From assembly GCA_047617985.1 (NCBI GenBank), contig JBLGBS010000026.1, positions 1 through 8,117 of the forward strand: a DNA stretch of 8,117 nt, given 5' to 3'. Made by a program: the position numbers and the translations under genes. The DNA comes from SW-4-43-9 sp047617985 (lineage in GTDB: Archaea > Nanohalarchaeota > Nanosalinia > Nanosalinales > Nanosalinaceae). Shown one piece after another: positions 1 through 5,213 of this stretch (position 1 is its first letter; the number at the start of each line of letters is the position of its first letter). Under the pieces are notes generated by a model. It saw only the letters and a list, made by a program, of their open reading frames with translations. It was not told the DNA's origin and searched no databases.

Positions 1-9
1 TGAATTTAC

Positions 10-18
10 TTTAAAAGA
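10..18 (+). promoter_or_regulatory. Possible TATA box of tRNA-Pro
   Basis: The stretch TTTAAAAG-like at 11-18 lies about 40 nt before the mature tRNA. That fits an archaeal TATA box if the precursor carries a leader of roughly 13 nt that RNase P removes. A second AT-rich block (ATTTATA, 35-41) is too close to the tRNA for a usual TATA position. This is placed from spacing and composition only. Confidence 0.3.
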
Positions 19-53
19 ATTCACCCGGAACCAAATTTATACAGACAGATTTT

Positions 54-126
54 GGCGGGATGGTGTAGTGGACTATCATTGGTCGTTTGGGACGACCAGA
101 CCCCGGTTCAAATCCGGGTCCTGCCA
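54..126 (+). tRNA. tRNA-Pro (anticodon UGG)
   Basis: A complete 73-nt cloverleaf can be folded. The acceptor arms 54-60 and 119-125 pair over 7 bp with one G-U. The D arm has the usual GG and a T-T mismatch at 13:22. The anticodon stem GGTCG/CGACC (81-85, 93-97) encloses a 7-nt loop with anticodon TGG at 88-90. The T arm is CCCGG-TTCAAAT-CCGGG. The discriminator base is A126 and no CCA is encoded, so the end must be added by the CCA-adding enzyme. There is no intron. UGG reads proline codons, and G follows the anticodon, as is usual for tRNA-Pro. A run of five T starts 6 nt after the gene. Confidence 0.96.
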
Positions 127-131
127 ACTAG

Positions 132-136
132 TTTTT
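132..136 (+). terminator. T-run terminator after tRNA-Pro
   Basis: Five consecutive T residues lie 6 nt after the tRNA 3' end. Archaeal RNA polymerase stops at short U tracts without needing a hairpin, so this is a plausible end for the tRNA transcript. Confidence 0.45.
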
Positions 137-202
137 AACTGAAACCCTTCTGACTATTCCAGGCTTATTTAGGATAAAAATTCTGTGTGTTCGCAAATAA
201 CT

Positions 203-240
203 GGAACCAGAAAACAGCTCCGGAGGCTGTAAAGGTTTCC
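203..240 (+). promoter_or_regulatory. Imperfect hairpin in a possible 5' leader
   Basis: The lower stem pairs GGAACC (203-208) with GGTTTCC (234-240), with one bulged T. A purine-rich internal loop follows. The upper stem pairs ACAGC (214-218) with GCTGT (226-230) around a 7-nt loop, TCCGGAG. The possible TATA element at 172-181 would place a transcription start near 203, so this hairpin would form the very 5' end of the transcript. It could be a regulatory leader, a small RNA, or chance. No known riboswitch class is recognised. Confidence 0.3.
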
Positions 241-311
241 TTGTCATTTGATTTAGATCTAGTTCAATTCTGTATCCAAAGCCTTAACCGGGTGGAGTCC
301 AAAATAAGGGT

Positions 312-497
312 ATGACACTTAGAAGAAATCTGTATGTGGCTGGCGGTGTAGCTGCTTCTTCATCCTATCTGTTTAATGTTCTGGCCTTCACTGGCAGTTT
401 TGATCTTTTCAGAGGATTTGTATTCATATCTCTGTTCCTTGTGGTTATGGCCGGTTTCGAGAAGTTTATCGAGTGGGCGGAAACCCTTGAAGAATAG
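312..497 (+). CDS. Small two-helix membrane protein, function unknown
   Basis: This 61-residue protein is not recognised. It has a short basic N-terminus (LRRN), then two hydrophobic segments at about residues 8-26 and 34-50, and an acidic tail ending in ETLEE. By the positive-inside rule the N-terminus would face the cytoplasm, which makes it a helical hairpin. A Shine-Dalgarno-like GGTGGAG lies 14 nt before the ATG, and GGG lies directly before it. The first is somewhat far and the second too near, so the start is probable but not certain. Its stop codon is one base from the stop of the convergent gene at 499-795, which leaves no room for separate terminators. It may be a real small membrane protein; a chance frame of this size cannot be excluded, though two clean membrane helices argue against that. 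Confidence 0.55.
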   Translation: MTLRRNLYVAGGVAASSSYLFNVLAFTGSFDLFRGFVFISLFLVVMAGFEKFIEWAETLEE

Positions 498-498
498 T

Positions 499-795
499 TC
501 AGTTTTGGAACCGTTTGAACATCGATGCCATTAGTTTGCCGACAAATCCTCCTTCTTCCTCGAAAAGTTCATTTTCCAGGTGTTCAAGTTCTTCCGGGAG
601 TTTCTTTACCTTAAATCTCCCGGGCTCGATGTTTTCGACGTAGCCGAACTCTTCCAATTTTTTGACTGATTCCTTGGCATCTTCTCTGCTGGAGTAAATC
701 CGAAATGCCTTAGCCATTCTGAGTTCCCCATCGTCCTCTTTCACGGCTTTTTCAAGCATCGCCAGCCTTTCTTCAGTCCATCTCATTCTACTCAT
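499..795 (-). CDS. Small acidic winged-helix-like protein coupled to the P-type ATPase
   Basis: This 98-residue protein is not assigned to a named family. Residues 4-50 look helical (a repeated charged/hydrophobic pattern ending SREDAKESVKKLEEFGYV). Residues 52-64 (VENIEPGRFKV) look like the beta hairpin of a wing, so a winged-helix fold is a fair guess. A very acidic stretch follows (about 68-81), then a C-terminal amphipathic helix (FVGKLMASMFKRF). The ATG overlaps the last 8 nt of the ATPase gene, so it is translated from the same transcript, probably by coupling. No clear ribosome binding site precedes it. A second ATG three codons on (786) would remove the overlap and is an alternative start. 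Its position suggests a regulator or cytoplasmic partner of the pump; this is inference. Confidence 0.7.
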   Translation of the reverse strand: MSRMRWTEERLAMLEKAVKEDDGELRMAKAFRIYSSREDAKESVKKLEEFGYVENIEPGRFKVKKLPEELEHLENELFEEEGGFVGKLMASMFKRFQN

Positions 796-3475
796 CTACA
801 TGTGTTTTTCTATCTCCGTATTTTCGGGAAAGCAGTTTTCTGAAGCCGTACTCAACTGCTGTGAAAGCTCCGAGTGCGGTCGCGATGTAGGCCCACTGTG
901 CCAGGTTGAGCGGTGTTACTCCGAAAAGCTCGGATACAGGGGTGTAGACCACTACCAGGTGGGAGATCGATGCGAATAGCATGCCCGCGATCAGGTACTT
1001 GTTGTCCCAGAGTCTCAATCCGTAGTCTCTTCTGATAACCTGGAAGATCATGATCTCGAAGAACGCTAACGCCATGAAAAGCATTGTCTGCGCCAGCACA
1101 AAGTTTTCGATATTCCAGAAGAACAGTGGAAGCATCATGAGTGCCGCCACCGGCCCTGTGAAAGCAATCATTGACAGAATCTTCCGATCTATGATAGGTT
1201 CGTCCCTTCCTCTCGGATCCCTCTTCATTATTCCCTCTACTTTCGGATCCTCACTCAGGGCTATTGCCGGTGGGCCGTCACTTGCGAAGTTAACCCAGAG
1301 TATCATAACCGCTGTCAAAACAACTGAGTCTGAACTGGTAAAGTACTCAGGGTAGAAAAGCCCTCCAATCAATGTACCGAGGAAGACAAACATTACCTCC
1401 CCTGAGTTTGTGGAGAGTAACTGATTAGTAACCTTTCTAATATTATCAAATATAGCTCTTCCTTCAGAAATAGCATCTCTGATCGTTACAAAGTTATCAT
1501 CCTGTAAAACCATGTCAGAAGATTTCTGGGCTACATCCGTTCCTCTCTGTCCCATTGCGATACCTACGTCCGAGTTTTTGAGTGCTGGAGCATCATTAAC
1601 ACCGTCTCCAGTCATCGCAACATTGTAGTCCTGATTCTGGAGTGCCTGTGAAATCCTTACCTTGTGCTCTGGAGAGACTCGAGCGAAAATCTCGACGTCT
1701 CGAACTTTTTCCTCCAGTTCCTCTTCGCTCATATCCTCTATTTCCTGTCCTGTGACAGCGCCTTCCGGATCGAATCCAAGCTCCTTGCCTATAGCTTTGG
1801 CTGTCTCGATGTTGTCTCCTGTAGCCATCACAACACCTATCCCCGCGGTTCGGCAGTCTCTAACAGCTTCCTCAACTTCCTCCCGGGCGGGATCCATCAT
1901 TCCCTGAAGACCCAGAAATACCATTTCTGACTCTATCTCATCATCTTCCGCTTCCGGATCAACATTTTTCTTCCGGGCAAAACCAAGAACCCTTAGAGCC
2001 CTCTTCGCGAATTCGTGGTTTTTGTCGAGTATTTCCTGTTTTTTTTGTTCTGTTAGTTGTTTTTCTTCTCCGTCGATCAGTATTTGGTCGCATCGTTCGA
2101 GAACTGTTTCCGGAGCACCTTTCATGTAAGCAGTTTTATCTCCGCTGATCACTGTCATTCTTTTCCGGTCGGAGGAAAACGGTACGCTTCCCGCTCTGTC
2201 AAAGCTCTGATCTATACCTGCTTTCTCTCCTGAAACCAGTAAAGCGATCTCGGTAGGCTCTCCACGGAACTTCTGGTCTGATTCATTTTCAGCTCTTTCG
2301 GCATTGTTGCAGTATACACCGCACTCAAGAAGAGGTCTCAAATAATCCTCGTCGACCTCTGAACCATCCTTTGTGAAACCTCCCTCTGTGGAGGTACCTG
2401 TACCTCCTACATTGATCTCTTCTCCCTGGTAGTACAGGTTTTCAACCGTCATAACGCCTTCAGTTAAAGTACCGGTTTTGTCAGTCACAATATAGTTAAC
2501 AGATCCTAGAGCTTCCACTACAGGAAGTCTTCTAACCAGAGCATCCTTTTTCAGAAGCTTTTTCGAGCCCAGTGCCAGGGTAAGAGTTACAATAGCAGGT
2601 AATGATTCAGGTATAGCTGCAACGGACAGACCTATAGCCATCAGAAGTATAGTTATAGCACCGGCACCTGTCAGAGACACCTGTATAACTGCTACAAGAG
2701 AAACAATACCTAGAACCAAGTATCCTATCTTTTTGCCGAGCTCGTCTACTTCTTTCTGGAAAGGTGTTTCTTTCTGGTCGGCGTCTTCAATCTCCTCAGC
2801 AATATCGCCGACCTGGGTCTCCATACCGGTTTCAACTACGACTGCTTTCCCACGGCCTTTTACCACATGAGTATTCATGAAAACCATATTCTCTCTATCC
2901 GCCAGCGATAGGTCTTCTTCAAGCTTCTCCGCTGACTTGGAGACTGAACTGCTCTCACCGGTTAAAGAAGATTCATCGGTTTCAAGGGCTTCTGCTTCCA
3001 GCAGTCTTGCGTCGGCAGGTACTGCGTCTCCCTGCTCCAAGTAAATTATATCACCAGGTACGATCTCAGTTGAATCCACTTCTTTCTTCTCTCCGTCCCT
3101 TTTGACCACTGCGTTCGGCGTCGCCATTCTTTTCAGGGCTTCAATCGATTTCTCTGCCCTGTAGTCCTGTATAAAACCAAAGGTTCCGTTGGCGAAAAGT
3201 ATGAGAAAAATTATTCCGGCTTCAGTATATTCCGGAGAATGACCGGGTAGAAAACCTATAGCTACTGAAAGGATTCCAGCAATCATTAACAGATAGATCA
3301 GGTTGTCCTGGAACTGGCTGATAAAGATTCCAAGCATGGATGTGGAGTCGTCGTCCTGTATTCTGTTCTCACCCTGCTTCTCCAGTCTCTGGCGGGCTTC
3401 CTCGCCGTCCAGTCCCTGCTCCCCGGTTCCTAGTTCGGAGAGAATTTCTTTGGCCTCACTGCTGTGCCATTTCAT
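788..3475 (-). CDS. P-type cation-transporting ATPase, type II (Ca2+-ATPase-like)
   Basis: This is an ATP-driven membrane cation pump of 895 residues, a normal length for the SERCA/PMR1-like group. A cation-ATPase N-terminal domain (residues 1-50) comes first. The actuator domain carries TGES at 172-175. The phosphorylation site is DKTGT with Asp332. The nucleotide domain has FSSDRKRM (433-440) and KGAPE (452-456). The P domain has TGD (552-554) and TGDGVNDAP (622-630). About ten membrane helices are visible, near 57-75, 80-103, 250-268, 272-298, 690-707, 717-737, 767-788, 795-813, 827-846 and 858-878. Cation-site residues match SERCA: Glu290 in M4 (AAIPESLP), Asn690 and Glu693 in M5, Asn729, Ser732 and Asp733 in M6, and Glu807 in M8. 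Ca2+ export is most likely, but Na+ or another ion cannot be excluded from sequence. The ATG at 3475 follows a TATA box by about 30 nt. The gene overlaps the downstream small gene by 8 nt. Confidence 0.96.
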   Translation of the reverse strand: MKWHSSEAKEILSELGTGEQGLDGEEARQRLEKQGENRIQDDDSTSMLGIFISQFQDNLIYLLMIAGILSVAIGFLPGHSPEYTEAGIIFLILFANGTFGFIQDYRAEKSIEALKRMATPNAVVKRDGEKKEVDSTEIVPGDIIYLEQGDAVPADARLLEAEALETDESSLTGESSSVSKSAEKLEEDLSLADRENMVFMNTHVVKGRGKAVVVETGMETQVGDIAEEIEDADQKETPFQKEVDELGKKIGYLVLGIVSLVAVIQVSLTGAGAITILLMAIGLSVAAIPESLPAIVTLTLALGSKKLLKKDALVRRLPVVEALGSVNYIVTDKTGTLTEGVMTVENLYYQGEEINVGGTGTSTEGGFTKDGSEVDEDYLRPLLECGVYCNNAERAENESDQKFRGEPTEIALLVSGEKAGIDQSFDRAGSVPFSSDRKRMTVISGDKTAYMKGAPETVLERCDQILIDGEEKQLTEQKKQEILDKNHEFAKRALRVLGFARKKNVDPEAEDDEIESEMVFLGLQGMMDPAREEVEEAVRDCRTAGIGVVMATGDNIETAKAIGKELGFDPEGAVTGQEIEDMSEEELEEKVRDVEIFARVSPEHKVRISQALQNQDYNVAMTGDGVNDAPALKNSDVGIAMGQRGTDVAQKSSDMVLQDDNFVTIRDAISEGRAIFDNIRKVTNQLLSTNSGEVMFVFLGTLIGGLFYPEYFTSSDSVVLTAVMILWVNFASDGPPAIALSEDPKVEGIMKRDPRGRDEPIIDRKILSMIAFTGPVAALMMLPLFFWNIENFVLAQTMLFMALAFFEIMIFQVIRRDYGLRLWDNKYLIAGMLFASISHLVVVYTPVSELFGVTPLNLAQWAYIATALGAFTAVEYGFRKLLSRKYGDRKTHVDE

Positions 3476-3501
3476 TTATATGTGAATTAGTAGTTTTCAG
3501 G

Positions 3502-3509
3502 TTAAAAAA
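3502..3509 (-). promoter_or_regulatory. TATA box of the P-type ATPase
   Basis: On the minus strand the sequence reads TTTTTTAA, centred about 30 nt before the ATG at 3475. That would start the transcript within a few nucleotides of the start codon. No Shine-Dalgarno sequence precedes the ATG, which agrees with a leaderless or nearly leaderless mRNA. Confidence 0.5.
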
Positions 3510-3514
3510 CCAGC

Positions 3515-3524
3515 TATCCGGATA
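3515..3524. promoter_or_regulatory. Perfect palindrome TATCCGGATA between divergent promoters
   Basis: This 10-bp perfect inverted repeat sits 5 nt upstream of the ATPase TATA box and about 40 nt upstream of the cold-shock TATA box. The place suits a dimeric regulator, but a 10-bp palindrome is short enough to occur by chance. Confidence 0.3.
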
Positions 3525-3562
3525 AAGGAAAGAATGAGAACTGTTCACAGAAATGTCGGCTC

Positions 3563-3571
3563 TATTATAAA
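3563..3571 (+). promoter_or_regulatory. TATA box of the cold-shock protein gene
   Basis: TATTATAAA lies about 50 nt before the ATG. A start about 25 nt after it would fall near 3592, giving a leader of roughly 25 nt that includes the strong Shine-Dalgarno site. Confidence 0.55.
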
Positions 3572-3597
3572 GGTCGGGGGTCATTTAGTTGTTATTC

Positions 3598-3606
3598 AAG
3601 GAGGTG
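3598..3606 (+). promoter_or_regulatory. Strong Shine-Dalgarno site of the cold-shock gene
   Basis: AAGGAGGTG, 10 nt before the ATG at 3617, is a near-perfect complement of the archaeal 16S rRNA 3' end. It fixes the start codon. Most neighbouring genes have no such site, so this gene appears to use leadered, high-efficiency initiation. Confidence 0.85.
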
Positions 3607-3616
3607 TATTTAGAGT

Positions 3617-3811
3617 ATGAAAGGTACAGTTAAGTTCTTCCACGATCAGAAGCGATACGGATTTATCGAAACTGAAGAAATGGACGACGATGTATTCTTC
3701 CACGAAGAAGATCTCGAGGAAGGAGTTGAAGTCGGAGAGGATTCAGAAGTCGAGTTCGAGACTGAAGAAGGAGACAAAGGACCGAAAGCAGTAAACGTCA
3801 CAGAAGTATAA
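3617..3811 (+). CDS. Cold-shock domain protein (CspA family)
   Basis: This 64-residue single cold-shock domain is a five-stranded OB fold that binds single-stranded RNA or DNA and acts as an RNA chaperone in the cytoplasm. The N-terminus MKGTVKFF is typical. RNP1 is seen as KRYGFIE (residues 12-18) and RNP2 as VFFHE (26-30). The C-terminal strand GPKAVNVTEV is also as expected, and the length is standard. The loops are unusually rich in Glu and Asp (for example EEMDDD and EEGVEVGEDSEVE), which fits a salt-in halophile. Transcription starts from a TATA box at 3563-3571, and translation from a strong Shine-Dalgarno site. The gene is divergent from the ATPase and is followed by a T-rich terminator, so it is probably a single-gene unit made at high level. 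Confidence 0.95.
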   Translation: MKGTVKFFHDQKRYGFIETEEMDDDVFFHEEDLEEGVEVGEDSEVEFETEEGDKGPKAVNVTEV

Positions 3812-3847
3812 TTCTTCTGAGACCGAGCTGTATTTCAAATCTTTAAA

Positions 3848-3874
3848 TTTTTCATTTTACTTTTACCTTACTTT
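3848..3874 (+). terminator. T-rich terminator after the cold-shock gene
   Basis: Three T runs of 5, 4 and 4 residues, followed by CTTACTTT, lie 37-63 nt after the stop codon with no strong preceding hairpin. This is the usual form of an archaeal intrinsic terminator. Confidence 0.55.
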
Positions 3875-3876
3875 CT

Positions 3877-3894
3877 GTTCGCATTTCGCCGAAC
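3877..3894. promoter_or_regulatory. Inverted repeat GTTCG-N8-CGAAC upstream of the membrane protein promoter
   Basis: The 5-bp arms at 3877-3881 and 3890-3894 flank an 8-nt centre. The repeat ends 13 nt before the TATA box at 3908-3914. It could be an operator or activator site, or a weak hairpin belonging to the preceding terminator. The arms are short, so chance is possible. Confidence 0.25.
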
Positions 3895-3907
3895 ACTTCT
3901 TAAAAAG

Positions 3908-3914
3908 TTATAAG
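3908..3914 (+). promoter_or_regulatory. TATA box of the five-helix membrane protein
   Basis: TTATAAG is centred 27 nt before the ATG at 3938. This predicts a start at or next to the A of the ATG, that is, a leaderless transcript. No Shine-Dalgarno site is present. Confidence 0.55.
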
Positions 3915-3937
3915 CTTCGCACCAGTATTTCCAGTAT

Positions 3938-4732
3938 ATGATAAGGCAGAGACTGGCGGAAAACCCTGACAGGCTTCTCACAAGGTTCGGAATATTTCTG
4001 GGAGTGCTTGCAGTATTCTATTTCGGCAGAGAAGCCATATTCGATCTAACACCGCTTGCCAAATGTGCTTTGCTGGTAATAGGTTCAGCGTTTTTCCTTG
4101 GAGGATCGAAGTTGGTCGATGAAACAAGCACTGTAGTAGCGCTGTATCTTTTCTCCGCTGTATCCTACCTGACATTTCTCGGATACTACACTTTGAGAAT
4201 GGATCCGTCCACAAACACTGTTTTCCTGCTTCTGGCGGTATCAGGAATAATATTCACAGTGATCGGAAAGAAGATAGACGAGTATGAGATTGAAAGGGAC
4301 AGAGCGAAGAAAGTCGGAGGAGTTCTGCTTGTAGCCTCCCTAGCTCTGATAGCAGTCGATTTAAACGCACCGGAGGTAGAGTACAAGATGCAGTTCGAAA
4401 ACAGCATAGAGATAGGTGAATCACCTGTAAAAGCAGGAAATGTAACAGCCAGAAACAGCTACATTCTTCCCCAGACGTATAGTGCGGAAAGGATTGAAAC
4501 CTGTTCCACAGATGAATCAAGAATAAGAATTATGCCAGAGGACAGATCCAAAACCTCAGGCATTATCGACGGTCTGTCAGAAAAATCGATTGAATACGAG
4601 TTCAACAGGATCCCAAGAGCTCCTGAGGAAAATGCTACAGCTGAGACATTTACAGTAGTGGAGAGTAACGAGTGTCCTGAAGATCCTGAAAGCAGTACTA
4701 TCTACGTATATCAGGTTCCAAGCTTTGACTGA
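3938..4732 (+). CDS. Five-helix membrane protein with exported C-terminal domain, function unknown
   Basis: This 264-residue protein is not recognised. Hydrophobic segments lie near residues 16-30, 38-56, 64-84, 93-110 and 126-141. A short charged loop (KKIDEYEIERDRAKK, 111-125) sits between the last two. A soluble domain of about 120 residues follows (145-264). With the basic N-terminus and the loop 111-125 inside, the C-terminal domain would lie outside the cell. It has two cysteines (189 and 246) that could form a disulfide, and two N-glycosylation sequons (NVT at 168, NAT at 232), in line with an outside location. Its strand-like composition suggests a beta-rich fold. A TATA box 27 nt before the ATG supports this start. 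The gene ends 9 nt from the convergent histone gene. A surface or envelope role is a guess only. Confidence 0.85.
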   Translation: MIRQRLAENPDRLLTRFGIFLGVLAVFYFGREAIFDLTPLAKCALLVIGSAFFLGGSKLVDETSTVVALYLFSAVSYLTFLGYYTLRMDPSTNTVFLLLAVSGIIFTVIGKKIDEYEIERDRAKKVGGVLLVASLALIAVDLNAPEVEYKMQFENSIEIGESPVKAGNVTARNSYILPQTYSAERIETCSTDESRIRIMPEDRSKTSGIIDGLSEKSIEYEFNRIPRAPEENATAETFTVVESNECPEDPESSTIYVYQVPSFD

Positions 4733-4741
4733 CAGGGAAGA

Positions 4742-4978
4742 CTAGACATTCAGGCTGTGCTCAACATCCCTGTCCTTCATATTTCTGAGAACTTCTCTTA
4801 TATCCTCAGCCCGGACAGTCTCTCTTCCCTTCTCCTGAGCGACTTTATCTGCTTCTTCACCGACCTCTTCCGCCCAGTCGTCAAGAAACTCGCCGAGCTC
4901 CTTGGCAGCATCCTCACTCACTCTTTTCGTAGTATTTGACTTGAAAATCTGCCGCATGCTTCTTATAGAAAATTCCAT
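4742..4978 (-). CDS. Archaeal histone (single histone fold, HMf-like)
   Basis: This is a DNA-wrapping chromatin protein of 78 residues. It aligns without gaps to HMfB through residue 60. Arg19, Val20 and Ser21 in the first loop, and Gly51, Arg52, Thr54, Ala57, Glu58, Asp59 and Ile60 in the second loop and last helix, are all kept at the same numbers. Arg52-Asp59 is the conserved intrachain salt bridge, and Arg19 and Thr54 form the paired DNA-contact elements. Differences from HMfB include Lys53 to Glu and His49 to Glu. Helix 2 is acidic, and a C-terminal tail of about 10 residues extends past the fold. Helix 2 carries Trp35. It forms dimers and probably longer multimers on DNA. It reads toward the membrane protein gene and may be transcribed from its own TATA box or together with the upstream tRNA-Ser. 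Confidence 0.95.
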   Translation of the reverse strand: MEFSIRSMRQIFKSNTTKRVSEDAAKELGEFLDDWAEEVGEEADKVAQEKGRETVRAEDIREVLRNMKDRDVEHSLNV

Positions 4979-4993
4979 TGGTATCAGCCTAAA

Positions 4994-5000
4994 GTTTATA
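4994..5000 (-). promoter_or_regulatory. Candidate TATA box of the histone gene
   Basis: The minus strand reads TATAAAC, centred about 20 nt before the ATG. That is a few nucleotides closer than the other promoters here. An alternative, ATTAAAG at 5014-5020, would give a leader of about 12 nt. One of the two is likely, and I cannot choose firmly. Confidence 0.4.
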
Positions 5001-5037
5001 CTGACCTATCAAGCTTTAATATCTGATGGAAGTGGAG

Positions 5038-5126
5038 CGCCAGCGCCCGGATTTGAACCGGGGAGGGAGCGTATGTCCCAGCAGATCTCGAATCTGCCGC
5101 GTTCAGCCAGACTCCGCCACGCTGGC
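5038..5126 (-). tRNA. tRNA-Ser (anticodon CGA)
   Basis: This is a complete class II tRNA of 89 nt. Acceptor GCCAGCG/CGCTGGC pairs perfectly over 7 bp (5126-5120 with 5045-5039). The anticodon stem is GCAGA/TCTGC with loop TTCGAGA, which gives anticodon CGA (5090-5088). The long variable arm pairs GGGA with TCCC. The T arm is CCCGG-TTCAAAT-CCGGG. The discriminator is G, and a long variable arm plus G73 are the serine identity features. No CCA is encoded and there is no intron. The histone gene starts 59 nt downstream on the same strand. Confidence 0.96.
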
Positions 5127-5173
5127 ACAAAAGTGCTGAAGGTGAGAAACTATTTCCGAAAGCTCAGCGGATT

Positions 5174-5182
5174 GTTAAAAAG
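5174..5182 (-). promoter_or_regulatory. Possible TATA box of tRNA-Ser
   Basis: The minus strand reads CTTTTTAAC about 50 nt before the mature tRNA 5' end, which allows for a processed leader of some 25 nt. It lies back to back with the plus-strand TATA box at 5184-5190. Confidence 0.3.
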
Positions 5183-5183
5183 G

Positions 5184-5190
5184 TATTTAT
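5184..5190 (+). promoter_or_regulatory. TATA box of the Nudix-like acidic protein
   Basis: TATTTAT is centred 27 nt before the ATG at 5214, again predicting a leaderless transcript. A second AT-rich block at 5200-5210 is too close to the ATG to be the TATA box. Confidence 0.5.
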
Positions 5191-5213
5191 TTGTTACGAT
5201 TAAATAATAAACT

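Larger units (their letters stand above)
127..311. other. Gene-free spacer between tRNA-Pro and the small membrane protein
   Basis: I see no reading frame of note in these 185 nt on either strand. It holds the T-run after the tRNA, an AT-rich possible TATA element (GGATAAAAAT, 172-181), an imperfect hairpin at 203-240, and a Shine-Dalgarno-like GGTGGAG at 291-297. Together these could form the promoter and a leader of about 110 nt for the gene at 312. I checked for C/D-box RNA signatures (RTGATGA with CTGA) and did not find a convincing pair. Confidence 0.4.

Noticed and set aside
203..240. Rho-independent terminator of the bacterial type
   Set aside because: The hairpin is not followed by a T run, and the neighbouring genes are archaeal, where termination relies on T tracts alone.
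1662..1930. Two overlapping plus-strand frames inside the ATPase gene
   Set aside because: They are Ser-rich antisense shadows of the well-supported ATPase frame.
4254..4520. Minus-strand frames inside the five-helix membrane protein gene
   Set aside because: Leu/Ser-rich shadows with no promoter, no motif and the opposite strand to a gene with a well-placed TATA box.
4902..5207. A 101-residue plus-strand reading frame across the histone start and tRNA-Ser
   Set aside because: It runs antisense through the histone 5' part and the whole tRNA, including residues such as APAPGFEPGRERM that are the common spurious translation of a tRNA T arm.
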